Positions 37,201 to 51,000 of a DNA stretch of 64,000 nt are shown here, in pieces. A program made the translations under genes and the position numbers. The notes beneath the pieces are model-generated. The model was not told the origin of the DNA. It searched no databases and worked only from the letters and a program-made list of their open reading frames with translations. This DNA is from Membranipora membranacea. Lineage: Eukaryota; Bryozoa; Gymnolaemata; Cheilostomatida; Membraniporidae. The stretch spans positions 29,860,283-29,924,282 of the forward strand of contig OU612066.1 in assembly GCA_914767715.1 (NCBI GenBank). Direction: 5' to 3'. The first letter of the stretch is position 1; each line of letters starts with the position of its first letter.

Positions 37201-40200
37201 CTCGGCCCAACAGGAGCAGGAAAAGCTGTGCAGGCTGCACTCATCGCCTCAAAGTACAACATTCTCAATAGTAAGTCCTTAGCAAGCTATTAAATCTCCA
37301 AAATTTTCAATTCTACGATGTCACTTTCAAATATAGGACATCAAGCCTGCCCACTGCTGGTAAAAAGCGTTATCTCATATTTTAATAATTCAGAGGTACC
37401 CCATTTGAAAGTAAACAATTATAAATTGGTTTTCATTATCTCATTATGTCGTTTCACTAATCCTTTATTCAATTTCGAAAAGAGGAACAGTGTTGGATAA
37501 TTATTTCTCATTTAAATGAGGGATTAGTTTAGTAGGGTTGAAATTATATCAAAGTATGAGATAACCCCTTTTACCAGCAGGTTTTTCTCAAATTAAGAGA
37601 ATCATCTTCACAGTATTTTGTCCGACTGCCATACGAGAGATAGAATGACAGTTATGTCCGTCTCATTTCTGACACGATTGATTACCTTGTTACAGTCTCA
37701 GTGCCACAACTGGTTCAACAGTCTATTGAGAGTGAGTCCAAACTCGGAGGTGCTATAAAACCTTACATAGAACAAGATATCACAGGTATGGATATTACTT
37801 TACAACGTTGTGTGCCACATTATTGCTCGAATGGACAACTGAAGTTTTGGAATTTTTTTTCCAGCTCATATGTGTGGACAACTCCGTGTAATTTATGTTG
37901 AAACCTTTGCATGTCAGGCTCAAAGAGTGTGTTAATAGCATGGAGCTGTTTTGTGTTTTGAGTTAAACAACATAAATGTATGAAAGTATTCTATTGTGAC
38001 AGCACCAACAGGGTACAGCTTCATAAAAGGTAAAATGCCATTCTGGTCTGCCGTGGTTTCAAATCGCCTCAAAGTACATGTGGATTGTGACTCGCTTGCA
38101 GTAAAATTTCAAGCTTTGACTAATTATGCGTCACTTTGTGATATGAGATGTATATTGAATGCACAGATACACATGTCTGTCACATGCCCTATCTGTGTCA
38201 TTTACCCTTGTCAAAACTATGTGCCTCGTTGGTAACACTTCTACCAAAGTGTCTGATTTTGCTTTGTATGAATGCCTCAAACACTAGAGCTGGACAGAAA
38301 CACCTCCAGCACCTTGCAAGCTCAAGCAAGCATTTTCACAATGTGTGGTATTATCAAAACCCATTTGTCTTCTGTCTAGGTTACTTCCTCATTGTTTGCT
38401 TGTACAAAAAATGAGGAACAAGCTTTGTCAGTTTTGTTTATACACAATTAAACTCATATGAGGGGTTGGGCGTGGGGGTTAGGGTTCCTTTCTAGCAGGT
38501 CTGAGGTCTTCAGAATTTCAAACCTGTCTCAAATTGTCTATCGCATTTTTCTCAATTATTTCAAACACAAAAAAGCGAGACTTGCTATGTATACTAAAAA
38601 GCAAGAATTTACCGATCAGCTGCGAAAAAGGAGAGCCACTGCTTGGAATAACAAATACCAAGTCAGAGAGGAACATATCTGGAAAGAAAGTACATAACTC
38701 TTTCAGTCAAACTTCAAGTTTTCAGCTGACCCAGTTTCATCTGTTCTTGTTCTCCAATTAATTAAATTTCCGCATATATTATGTTAACTAAGTTTTTACT
38801 GCTGATTTAGCTTTCAACATTGTGCAACTAACCCTGCTACAAGTTCACACTCACTTTAAAAGTCATTATATTTGCTACTGAAGTATACTTATCTGAATCA
38901 TAACAATATCCCAGTCTCAAAGACAGGAAAAAAAAGTTTGTGATGTAGGAACTAAGAAAATCTGTAAAATTTTATGTAACAGGAGTTGCCTCTTGTTTGC
39001 TCCAGTTGCATTATCAAAGGAAAAAAAGAAACATATATCAATTGCTGTCTACTTTGTGGTACCCACACTTTTCAAGTACTACATATTCACTGTTAGTTAG
39101 CTTAGAACCATTTGGTTGTGTTCACAGAGTCCTATAACTGACAACTGCTGACTGTCTCAATTTTAAGACCCCATCCAATTAATCCAGTTATTAGTATTAG
39201 GGATGAAACCAACCGACCGGATTTCAAGAGGACCAATGGACTCAATATTTAAAGCCATTACTATCTTAACTCATTGTTTTTAGTACCGGATCACCTGATA
39301 TTAGCTGTGATAAGCGAGAGGCTGTCTCAGTTAGATGCTCTCACTCGAGGATGGGTAATGCATGGATTCCCTAAGACAGTCGATCAGGCTGCATCGCTTG
39401 ACCAGGATGGCTTCAGACCCAACAGGTTTGTGGATGATGTATCTTTTTATGCCCAATCACTCAATTAATGGGTAAAATTAATCCAGTGGATATCAGCTCA
39501 AAAATTCCAAAATAAGGATTTGAAAGTTTTACCAAGTTTGAGAAACAGACTTCCAATTTACCGACAATACGGGGAGAAATCGTCAAAATCTTAAATGAAT
39601 ACTACGATATTACCGGCTAGAGTATCACAGCGAGTTAATTGGCCCACATATTCTGGATTATTTTGAATGATTGAGTACAAACTTTGCGATTTAAATTTAC
39701 AGGGTTTTCTTCCTGGATGTACCTAATGATATCGTACTGGAGAGATTGACTCTGAGAGCTACAGACCCCATATCAGGAGAGCGATACCACATGCTGTATA
39801 ATCCTCCTAGAACGCAGCAGATCAAGGATCGGCTGACACAGAACCCCAGAGACTGTGAAGACGAGGTAGGATATGAAACTGAGAGGTGCTTTGCTGTGTC
39901 ATGAATTTAAATTGTGAAACTTGAATAAGGAATGGAGGGAGCTCTACCAACTTTAGTTTATAGACATGAAGTCAATTGAAGTCACCTTCATCAAATGATT
40001 ATGTTCCAAATGTGAGTTCCAAATTTATCCATGACTATGGCCATCACAATGTTCAGCTTTAAAAGGTGCCTTTTCAAAATTGAACAGTCAAATGTAACAT
40101 ACTTTTCTCACCCTTGTGATAGAATCTCACATTACTATAATTCCTTGACAGGTACGTAAGAGGCTGGCGACATATTCAGCTCACCAGGAGGACCTACAGG

Positions 40201-40334
40201 ATTATTACGGTGCGGCAGCGAGAGTTAATGCTGATCAGGATCCTCATACTGTATTTGAATATATTGAGAGTACCATTGTCAACCCACTGCCAAAGAAGTA
40301 CACAGCAGCACCGACTTCTGCTAGCATCGAATAA
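34210..40334 (+). CDS. AK8: Adenylate kinase 8 (11 exons, 488 aa)
   Basis: Tandem two-domain nucleoside monophosphate kinase (ATP + AMP to 2 ADP), in animals linked to cilia and flagella. Exons: 34210-34293, 35109-35193, 35501-35664, 35980-36029, 36299-36471, 36700-36900, 37139-37270, 37696-37785, 39284-39425, 39703-39865, 40152-40334. The frame is continuous (1467 nt). The N terminus is [20 protein letters not shown]. Domain 1 has P-loop GPPVSGKW (64-71), [10 protein letters not shown] (135-144) and [10 protein letters not shown]. Domain 2 has [10 protein letters not shown] (275-284), [10 protein letters not shown] (349-358), [18 protein letters not shown] and the LID-type [12 protein letters not shown]. 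The C-terminal [13 protein letters not shown]...NPLPKK is a strong AK8 signature. Length is close to human AK8 (479 aa). In the first P-loop, Trp replaces the Thr that normally follows Lys, so domain 1 may bind or turn over nucleotide poorly. AATAAA is at 40499-40504. Confidence 0.95.
37786..39283. other. AK8 intron 8
   Basis: A 1.5-kb intron without recognisable exons or repeats. Open frames here have no protein-like features. Confidence 0.6.
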
Positions 40335-40498
40335 AGAGCTGCTGTGTCAGTGAATAGTGAACGGAAATGCTGCTAGGTCAAGGAAGATAAGCTGTACTTG
40401 TACGAAAAGCATTGTCTCAATGCATTGGATTACAGACAATCATTATGTTTCTTATTCTTATGTTGTAATTATTTTAATCTCATTTTTTTTCCCTCTCA

Positions 40499-40504
40499 AT
40501 AAAG
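40499..40504 (+). terminator. AK8 poly(A) signal
   Basis: AATAAA lies 165 bases after the AK8 stop. With the convergent ANKRD54-like stop at 40769, the two 3' UTRs have little room and may overlap. Confidence 0.65.
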
Positions 40505-40768
40505 ATGGACTTATCAAAACCAGTGAGAACCTGTGCTCAATACAAACAAGATCTTACTTTCGCTATACAGTCTGTACAGGCAAAATATACCAGGAAATTA
40601 TTGTCTGAATTGACACTGGGCTTGACCATCATTTGATCCGAGAAACTTTGCCAATTTCTCACAAATCCAATTTCATGTCGTGAGTTGTGCAGACCGATTG
40701 CAGTTAAACTTGCGATGCTTCAACAACATTTTTTCCAACTAAAATTCCCTTCAGCGTCAGAGGTTACC

Positions 40769-43037
40769 TCATGTGATGTCATCAGACTGTTTACGCTTCT
40801 CTTTGTTTTGTTTAGGAGTCAGCTGTAGAGATGATAATTTAGTTATCTGTTCTTCCTGCTCTTGTGCTTGTCTCATCGATAGAGCCTGTTCAAGCTTCAC
40901 ATTCTGTTAAAACAAACATGGTAACTAGTTGAGCATAGTTATGCAGGCAAGTGTTATACCCTAGAGAAGCAAAGCATTTGTAGAAGGAGAATTTCGCCAT
41001 TTTGTGCATGTCTGAAATAGTGAAACTGATGACTTTAAACTCTCACCTTAGCTAGTGAAAATCCGAGCTGGCCAGCACTGAGTCACAACCAAAAGTTTGC
41101 TGAACTAAACTACTCTAAACTACTCTAGGGTATTCAGGAATTGTGCTATTGTGTTCACTGGAGAGACAACTCAAAAGCCAGCCTGCATTTAACACGCAAA
41201 CAGGGAGTTTGGTCCCAAACTCCCTGATACAAATTTAGCAACAAAGCTTGTCAAGACTCATGCTAACGAAGGCTGAGCTGAATACTGGCAATCAATTCCA
41301 GTACAGTACATTATCTAAATGCGAGAGTATAACACCTACCATGATTGCTTCTTTATGTAGTTCATCTTTTGACAGCCTTGACTGGTTCTGTAGTCGATGT
41401 ATTCTGTTTCTCATCAGGCTGACAGGAAAGACACCAGGCTTAGAATGTACATCTATCTTACATCCAGCATTCACCAGCAATGTCATCACCTCGGCCTTAT
41501 TAGTCACAACAGCTGTCAAAGAAATCAGTGCACATTTCCATTGGTTGAAATATAAGCAATAGACATGCTGACTTTCATAGGAGCATCCAGTTACAAAACA
41601 ATGTCCAAGGCAAAGTTTAGAAAAAATGGTAGGGGAGTCCGAAGCATCAATTTAAGGCATATGACTAGCAAATGGATATCCCAGAGGACCTGATTCTGAC
41701 CTGGATCATTCAGTTATAGTGTTTTTAGGCCACTGGCCACAGAATTTAGCTTTCTAGGGGTGGCAGTGCCTCATTGCCTCCCCTAGAACATGGGCCTGAA
41801 TTGTCAGTCTTCAAATATATATTCAGATCCTCAAAAATTCAAATTACCAAGAATTTTTGATGTTGTTGAGCTGAACAGTAGTCTTTATAAGCACTGAATA
41901 TAGAGCTGGTATGTGTACTTACCCAGATGGAAGGCTGAGTTTCCATTCATATCAAGCTGGTTTGGATCAGCACCATGTCTGAGCAAAACATCGACTGTAA
42001 TGACAGAAAGCCTTCATTTAAATGTAACAAAAAGAAAGTCTCTGTTTGAATTTGGTACTTCCTAAGTCATCAAACTGGCGGAGATCCCACCTATATAATG
42101 GCCTGTGTTCTATCTGATACTGACAGAAGCAATATTTTTATTAAAATTGTTATACGCTCGAAGTTATAGACTTGAGCAAAGTCCTCCAGACCAAGTTTGA
42201 TTCATTTTGCCTGCATACTTTAGTTTGTCAGGCAGCAGCTTCCCAGTAGAATGGTAGTAACATAAAATGCAGAAAATCGAATCAAAGTTGATTAAACACT
42301 CAACCATTTGAGATAAGGCTACATTGTACCACATATATCTATTGATGTGTGAATTATAGTTTGAGCAGAAGAGTATTTGCTCACCTATTTCTGGCAGCCC
42401 TTTTGCACATGCCACATGCAGAGCTGTTCTTCCTTTATCATCAGATAGTTTAGCAGATTTTCCTGATTTAATAAGCTGAAGAAGCCTTGTTCTATCATTA
42501 GACTGGGCAGCTTCGATAAGTTGTTTGGCATCTGTTGAAAAAGCCAGAAATACAAAATTAACATTGAATTGTATAAACTGATCCTAAAAAATCTTTAGTG
42601 AATATTACTACTAGTATCTTAGGTCTATGAGATTTTAGGCTAACTGGTGAATATCATATTAAACGATGCAGGTGTGACTAAAAATGTGGCCATAAACCAA
42701 GTACAACTTTTGCCGTATAATTTTTTTGGCATAATAAGGAGAAAATCTGTCCAGGATGATATTGTCTGCCGAATAAAATAGTGTATTTATATAAAGGATG
42801 AGAGAAATTTGCTGCAGTTTACAGAGTAGGCTCACCAGAATTGTATTGAAAGGTATGTGATTTATAGGCCGATGCACTAAGCTGGATTCTGTGATGTCTC
42901 CGCTCTTTGTGAGTTGTCATCTTGCCCGCGTGTGAGGTCTGTGGTTGTGAGGTGTTGTCTGGAAGTGGAGTCCAGGTATCCATGAATGAAGGATCAATAT
43001 GGAGAGCCACTGGTTTATCAGGTTCATTGTCACACAT
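40769..43037 (-). CDS. ANKRD54: ANKRD54-like ankyrin-repeat protein (5 exons, 242 aa)
   Basis: Exons on the - strand: 42836-43037, 42385-42531, 41923-41994, 41340-41512, 40769-40903; 729 nt, phases consistent. The N-terminal 67 residues are low-complexity with a basic RRHHRIQ patch (vertebrate ANKRD54 has a comparable basic segment before its repeats). Three to four ankyrin units follow: DDKGRTALHVACAKGLPEI, VLLRHGADPNQLDMNGNSAF, and VVTNKAEVMTLLVNAGCKID. These match the ANKRD54 sequence as I remember it (DDKGRTALHFA..., LDHGADPNQRD). The tail (NVKLEQALSMRQAQEQEEQ, then KRKQSDDIT) is charged, likely helical. Vertebrate ANKRD54 is an adaptor that shuttles Src-family/Tec kinases from the nucleus; a similar scaffold role is inference. 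The start is the only ATG upstream of the first conserved part. It converges on AK8 with 434 bp between stops. Confidence 0.87.
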
Positions 43038-43299
43038 TGTAATTGTGATCCTCAAAAATAATATAAGAGGTGAAGCTGAAGAAATTACTTTTTGAAAGGC
43101 TCACAAAAGGTTTATGCGCACAATTCGTCTCATATCTCTGGACAAAAACTCTTGCATGTGTTAAGAAGGGAAAAGACATGGGCTCAATATATATACTTCA
43201 TTCGTATCCTGTCAGCTTGACTAGATAGCAAGCAAGAAGAGGTGCAACATGGTATTACAGATTTAGCAAAGATTTAATTCAATTCAATGTTATGAAGCA

Positions 43300-43388
43300 G
43301 CCCCTGGGACTTACATGCCTTCATTTTGCCAATGTCCAGTATCAACCACTATAAATTGGCAAGACAAAGGCTTGTAAGTCCCAGGGGC
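43300..43388. repeat. MITE-like inverted-repeat element, family F1 copy 2
   Basis: Arms GCCCCTGGGACTTACATGCC and, reverse-complemented from the right end, GCCCCTGGGACTTACAAGCC. The core is TTTGCCAATGTCCAGTATCA. 89 bp; the cleanest copy in the window. Confidence 0.78.
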
Positions 43389-44304
43389 CCCCAGTTTGTG
43401 TATGTATATGTCTTCAGCCAAACTCTATTACACACTACATACATATACAGTCAACACTAATGATTGTTTAGTTTTTCATTGCAAAAAGATACAAAATTTC
43501 AATATATATATATATATATGTATGATGGTAGAAATCACAACAGTGGGGCCTGATTTTCAGCAGAAGCTATTGTTGATTGGGATGACACAGTTATATAGAC
43601 AGTAGACTCTCAATCAGTCTTATGTATGATAAAAAGAAGTAGGACAAATTTGTTTAGAGAATTGAGAAAACATACATTATCTCTCTCACCTTTTTCCAAC
43701 AGTTTGGCTTCTTGTGTATTCGCTCTACATAAAAATCAAATATCCATTCATCCACAGTCATTTACCCGCATTGGTTCATAATGCACTGTTTATGTTATTA
43801 CTGTGTTGCCTGTCTCTATTGGTCACTATGTTTTGAGAGCTGCAATACCATTGGCCTAAAAATATCTTCCTACATTACTTTCTCTTTCACATGCATCAAT
43901 TTACAGATTTAGCTGCAAAAAATCATTAAAAGTGAACAAAACTTATGATACAGCTGATGCTGATACTTCACCAATGCTGTGGTAAGTCCTGAACCTCTCT
44001 CTTGATAATAGGTAGCCTGTTTAAATGGTATGATAACCAGAAAACAGTACATTATTTGATGAACTTAAAATGTGGGAGGTGGCTGATTTTTTCTTCTTTC
44101 CAATCAATGGAATGAAAAAAAACTGACTAAAGGGACAGCAGGATACAAACAATTAAGTCTGAGCATTCTTCCTGGTCTGAGTGAGTGGAAAGGTTGTTAT
44201 AGCAGAGGATGGGTCATGGCAAGAACTTAAGTCCATGCACTTGACTTGGTTGTATATGTGTGTAGCTTGTCCTGGTATACATACATTGTACATCATCAGA
44301 ATGG

Positions 44305-44437
44305 GCCTCCCTGGGACTTACATAACATGCCTCACTTTGCCAATGTCCAGTGTCAACCACCCAAAAAACCTGTATGGTGGTTTCGCGTGGTTGAAACCGG
44401 AAATTGGCAAAATACAGGTGTGTAATTCCAATGGGCG
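44305..44437. repeat. MITE-like inverted-repeat element, family F1 copy 3
   Basis: Left end GCCTCCCTGGGACTTACATA with core CTTTGCCAATGTCCAGTGTC. The right end reverse-complemented reads GCGCCCATTGGAATTACACA. About 40 bp of extra sequence sits in the centre compared with copy 2. Confidence 0.68.
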
Positions 44438-45000
44438 CACGGTTTGTGCCTCTGTATGTTCTTCAGGGCCATCTCACCTGACATGTATTTATCTGACACT
44501 CCGATTTCTGGTACTCTAGCCTATGTGCAACCAGCACAAAAACTTGATCAAGTCTGTAGAGATTAACGATGTCTTGTACCAATTCACTGTCAAACCAGTG
44601 GTCCTGTAGGACCCCTGGGTTTAGGTCCCATTGGGAGTCTATCATTTCCTCAGATTCATGCAGGTTGTTGATAAAGAAGCGCTAAATGTTAAACCTGTAC
44701 ATTCAGTTGGGAAAACCAAGAAAAGTCTACCCTAAAATTTTGCTAGAAAAAACATAATAGGGCCTACTACTCTCAACAGGGAGTTTTCCCCAAACTTGCT
44801 GGTAAAATTGGTCGCTGGATAGTTTTCCTGTATACCACACTATTGATGCTTACATCAGATCAGTACCTATAATATATATTAGGCCATTGTATCAAAGATC
44901 GTATATAGAAAAAGTTTGTTGGTTATCCATGAATCACATATATTGTTTGTGAATATTTTTGTAGATCGTGATATAAACTGAAGACCAGATTTGTATAATA

Positions 45001-48000
45001 ATGTCAGGAGACGATACAAACTCAGAGGGTTTAACTGCTGAATTAACTGGTAGGTTACTACACTAGAGCAATTCTCAGGCCGGAAGTGAATAATAGTAAT
45101 ACACACTGAATAGATATATAACACATTAGCTTTTTGTTTTGCCTACCAGCGCCTATGTTACCTGTTTTCGTACCATTGCTTAATTATGACATGTGTAATG
45201 TATAACAGTTGTGATTATCATCACAGAGCCAAAGGAGTTCCTTGTCTACATATCCATCATATCGTGTCTTAGCTTTGAGAGAAAGTCACATCACCTTGTT
45301 GATGATTTTGTGGTTCATCGACCCATGCTTCTAGAAATTGGCTTCAAATAAGCTTATGATGAAAGCCGGACTGGAATGAAATAACAATGGTTTCGCAACA
45401 GTCTGTATCAGTTATTGGATTGGATAAGCCAATTTTACCTGAAGTTAAAAGTTTATTGGAATAAAAGTGCGTTGGCTGATGGTGTCCTTTCATATAAGCG
45501 CCAAAATATTGAACATAGAACCATAATTCTCTGGATAAGGATAAGTGCTACGGCACTAACTCTCGCGTAACACTATATAGACTTAGGCCTAAGTCTGTGT
45601 CTGTGTGTAACACTCAATATTCAATATGGTTTGTCAGCATTGACTTCAAAGTGCACTTGTTTAAAAGGGTGTCATATGTGCTTGTAGCATTCTAACATCG
45701 ATAAATTCTACCAACGTATAAAATGCCTGGTAAGTGACTATTTGATCCGCAGCTGCACACGGTACGCTTTAAATGCCCACAAGCATGAATCATCAGGGAT
45801 GGTTTGTTTTTCAGTTTTAAGATGGTGCTGGGTTATGCTTATTATTGTTAATGGTTTTAGCGACTTGACAACTATGCTTCTATAGTAAGGGGATCAAACG
45901 ACTGGTTGGAATTATGTGCCATGTGTGTTTGGTGCTGTGAAGTCCAATCGCCGTTTGACTTCCTAAGCTAACGCTACACCTCTTGTTGATTCCCTGAATA
46001 ACAAAATTGTCTCAATTGAATTTCAAATGGCTTTGGGACTATCTATTTTTTGCCTAAGGATTATTTATGGATTCTCTCTCCAGCTCCAACAATGCGACAT
46101 CAAGGGTACTCCTGCTGTGTGATCACCCCACATCAAGGGTAGTCATGTGATTTGAAGAAAAATATTGGATTGAATACACTTATTTATTTGAAGCATGCGT
46201 TGTTGTTTGGCAACAAACAATATATGGAGCATGTAGTACGTGTTTTCGTTTATTTAAGTTTCAAATATACCCTGGATGCACCCACGGCGTAGGCCTACAC
46301 ACAATCGGAGATCAAATAAATTATACATCTCAGAGTAGACACAATAGGCACGATCGATATCACAAAACGTAACTTCAAATTGTAGTTGTCTGCTCTGGTA
46401 GAATCGAATCGGCAATAATTACAAACCACATAAATCACATCGAGATTACCTGCTGTCCACCCTTTTAGTAATTATGCATAATCTGCACCTTAGGTTTCCA
46501 CCGCTAAGTTTGCCTTTTTTCCAATTTCTGCTTGGAAATGGACCAACCATCATTTGCATCTTTACCCAATAATTAGCATAACCTTCCGTCTACTACTCTT
46601 ATTTTCTGACTTACTCGCCCGCAGCAAAATAAAATTATATTATGCTAGCTCATATGTAAAGTAGTAACAAGTAATGGGCAGACTTTCTGCTGCGTTTTAT
46701 TCAGCTGTTTATCTAGTACACTATTACTATATAGACCATTATCGTCACGGCTCCTCAGGAAAATTCCCTCTTTGGCATTGATTAGGCCTAGTGAGTTTTT
46801 TGCCTGAGCTTACATATCAGATTATCTATTGTCGAATAGACAAGATGGTAAACTGGGATTGTCCTCCCAGTGCAAGGCTGTGGGATCAAGGCTGTGAGGT
46901 AACGGATATATTATCTCAGGTGATATATAAGATTTCGCTCATGTGATGTATAAGATTTAGCTCAGGTGATTTTAGATTTAGCTCAGGTGATTCAATTCAA
47001 GGAGTGTCTCATCAATTCATGCTTATTTGCACTCACAGAGATAATGGCAACATGGCAATAGTATGAGCAATCAGAGCTACAATATGGCTCTCTGTGTATG
47101 ATGGCATATAGAAAGTAAATACTCGTAGCAGCAACAACTATCACCTCATCCTTCTATAAGACATACTGTCTATGAGAAATCCTCTGTTCTGTATTCCTGT
47201 CTTCCTTGAATCATGCTGGCTGTTTACAGACTGGTTAGAAAAATACATATTTCAAACCATATGATGTATTGACCAGACTCCAGACTGTCTGCTAAATTTC
47301 TCAATGGTGATTATTGGCTTCAATTGGGACCCAGCATTGCCTTATGGTTTGGCAACGTTTGAATTCATGTCGTCATATTGCAATACTACTTTCCTGTTTC
47401 ATGTGGGGCTTTTATGATTGTGCTAATGCCAGTTTATGTAATTAGTGCAGGGTTTGCTATTCTAAAACATCAACTATGATTCTCAGAACTTTGATAATTG
47501 TCAGTGCTCAGCGGCTGAGAATTTTCACTTGTCAGCCCCGTGGATTCATGAGCCTTTCCAGCACCAGTTATATTGATTTCTTACATATGCTCAGCGACTG
47601 ATTTGCCTTGTGTAGTTTTCTGATTGCAGTATAAGATATACAGTCCGATATCTCTACTGGTCTATCCTGAAGGAGACAATACTGTGGCGTCCTGATAAAG
47701 GAAAGAGGCTTGTTTTGATACACTCCTTGCTTAATCAGACTGTGATATGCAAACATAACAACAATATGGATTTTATATATCGTGTGACATCGTATTGGTT
47801 GTGAGTAGTGATACCATTGGTCATAGGCTCGTGGTAATGATAGGCTCGTGATAATGATAGGCTGTGAGTTATTATAATACATGCGCTTCACATTATTCTC
47901 TTCATTTCCTCATTTGTGGAAGGTGTGTGTACCAGGCGGATTACTTATAAATCAGCTGCAAGCTAACTAGGAGTGGGAATGCGCTGAGTTTTCATTATCA

Positions 48001-51000
48001 GAGCTGTTCAAACCATTTGCAGTTTTTATCAGTCTATATTATAATTAGCTGTTTAAAAGTGCCTCTCATGAACGCTGCCATTTTTCAAACTGTTTGTAAA
48101 GTTTGACGTTACTGGTTCAGCTGGTCTCGAGCTCACAGGATTAATTCGTAGCGGATGCCGGGGTTGAAGCTGCCAATCTTACAACTACCTGCAGACAGAG
48201 GTAAGACATGGAACAGCAGCAGAATACACAGCCTGTCTGTCTGCCAAAAAGATCATATAACACAACTTGGTCGTGTGGTCAATGGGTCTGTATATCTCAA
48301 GAGTGCTCTGGAAGGACCCAATCGTCCAACCTAGGACCACACATTGGACACCTCATTCAAGTGCTTTGTAGCATCGGTTTGAAGTTTGTTGTGCTATAGG
48401 TTGAGCATCAATAAAAAGTCTCAAGCTAAAAAATTTATTCAAGGATGGGTACTTGCTGCGTTTTACCTCAGAATGATGTCATCACATCATAGGCTTCATT
48501 TTGATGGAAACTGGATTTGGTTTCGTTTCTACGAAAGAAAGTCAACATCAAAACATCAAAACAAGTAGCTGATGTTTTTTTCTGACAGATCCTTTTGTTG
48601 ATCGGTTTTGAAAGTACTATGTTTGTTCCCGACTACGAATCATACTTAGAATGCTACTTTGGCAGGTTTTGGGAAGGTAAGCCGGCTGTCATCAATTTCG
48701 AATCAACAGTAATAATTGCCTGTTTTTGTACTATTCTTATCTTTGTTTTTATATTGACTTCATTGCCATCTAAGTGTCCGCTTCCAAGGTTCAGTTTAGA
48801 GTAATTGTTGATTATCTGCCAAATAGAGATACAAGCTGGTATTTTCAGACACGGAAGACAAGTGAATTCAGTTAGCCATTTTGTTGTTGCTCCCTTGCGT
48901 AGTTCGGACATCATATTCAAATCTTAGACAACCTACGAGCTCATTTTGCATTCATGAGTTTCTCTTTCCTAAGACTTTGATTGACATGATTGAGGATTAA
49001 GATGCTCATGCCATGATCTGCTCACTGAGTAAGAAATTATTCTTCTTCTCTATTGAAGCTTATCAGAGCATTTCTAAATGTATCTCCTTAGGGGATAAGC
49101 ACTAGTTTCTGAAGCTTTTTGGTTAGTCTTTCTTTGATATTATATTCATTAGTATTAGCAAAATGTTAATTCTTTTGGGGCTGTGGGACATTGCTTTGCC
49201 CCTTTTCACCTATACTTCCTTTAATCTTTAATCTATACCATAGACTTAATATACTAGTATATTAAGTCTATGATCTACACTAATATCATATACCTGGTGA
49301 TCATTAAAGATGTCGGGTGTTTTATGACAGTGTCCTAAGTGGTACTTCAGACAATTTTATATGTCTGAGGGGGATGAGGTATAGTAACAGCAGCATAACA
49401 CCATCTTCTTTTGACCAGGGGCCTTGCATACACACAGCATTAAATTTTAAATCTTGTTGCTACCGGATCCTCTAAATACAGTGGGGTCGCTGGTGTTAGC
49501 TGGTAGATGGGTAACCTTTTCTCACTTATGACTCAAGCTCACCACACGCATCAGACACTGCTCAGATATAAAGTGTAAATTGTGTTATTTAATGTCAACT
49601 TTATCTATTTATAATTTTATATCACATGATAAAACTGATAATGATATTGACGTTTTTAGGTGTGGGCACCAGTCAGCAGTCCTCTGGTCAGCCGCCGCTG
49701 CTGCCGACCTCACATTCATCGCTGCCTCACTCGGTCAGCGGAGGAGCTGCAGGACGATTAGAGGCAGCACAGCGATTAGAGGCAGCGCAGAGATCAAGCT
49801 TTGACGATGAGAGTAACACAGAGAGCTTACAGGAACCAGCTGTGATCATGAGGAGCCAATCACCTACACAGTATCTCATCTCACAACTCAATAAGGTAAC
49901 CTACTACTGGGGCAGACATAGATATATTATACACTGTTAGTAGGCTATACATACTATGGGGGGGGGGGGGGAAACCTGTAGTTTGTGACTTCTAGCTAGG
50001 ATTCCCAGGCAGATAACGTTAAACTCTTATGATTTTATCACAGAGCTCATCTCTCGGGAAGGTCCGTAAATGGCTCGCTAATTATATATCATGATTTCTG
50101 CTGAATTGTGGTGTTCAGTCTGCTATAGGGAGCTTGGTTTCACGCTGAACAGTCAACTAATTTATAAGATTAGCATAGCTTGTATGTTTTCAAAATATAC
50201 GTGAAAATTACGTTTTGCTCATTCTAATTTTGCCCACAAAGCTTGTGGCATTCTTGATATCATGGTCTAGCAGTTATATTTCAAATTAAAGAATATGTTG
50301 ACAGCAAGTAATTATTGTGGATTAGCCACCATGATGTGGGTAGTTCAATGGCTGGAGGTAAGAGGATCTTAATCCATTAATTGCCTATCATGGTTACATG
50401 GTCTGTGAATTTGTAGTATCTTATCTTTCAAGGTGAGATCATCCTGCCATTCATGTATTATGGCCATCAATTTGTGCTGGCACAGAAAGTAAACCATGTA
50501 CTAGATTCAGAAAATCTAATTACTATCAAGTACCAACTTCAGCGTACCACTCAATATTTTGGCTGAGCTATTTCTCGATCCTATAATTGGCAATATTTAG
50601 ACATGAAACAGTTTTAACTTGCATAACACTGCCAATAAACAGACCTAGTCTTATGGGATGTCAATTTTCCTGGCCCTAGATAATATTGGAAATATTGTAT
50701 CTTCTTAATTAGGTTGACTCAGCATTGTCCGCTCAAAATGAATGCTTTTTTTTGTCTGACTGGAAATGGTGTGAAAACTTGGTCAATATAATTATATCCT
50801 AAAATAAAGCAATTATCACTTTCGCTCAGCCATAAACATATAAACACTCTGGTATTTGTATGTTTATGAGCTCATCTCAGCATTTTCTATTAAATGGCTG
50901 TGATTATTTTTGATACTAGCCATGGCGTGAAAGCTATTTGATGTCGAGGTGAATGACCCGGGAGTTGGCTAGATATAGCAGGCAGCATAAATTAGATAAT

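Larger units (their letters stand above)
43038..45000. other. Divergent intergenic region between ANKRD54-like and ORP8-like genes
   Basis: 1.96 kb with no exon seen. It holds two F1 MITE-like copies (43300-43388 and 44305-44437) and a TA microsatellite at about 43502-43520. Promoters of both flanking genes should be at its ends. Confidence 0.55.
45050..49659. other. Intron 1 of the ORP8-like gene
   Basis: 4.6 kb. It contains a possible small membrane-protein ORF (48619-48804), a 34-bp perfect palindrome (49239-49272), and short tandem repeats at about 46917-46993 and 47818-47868. Nothing else gene-like was seen. If exon 1 is wrong, part of this is intergenic. Confidence 0.5.
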
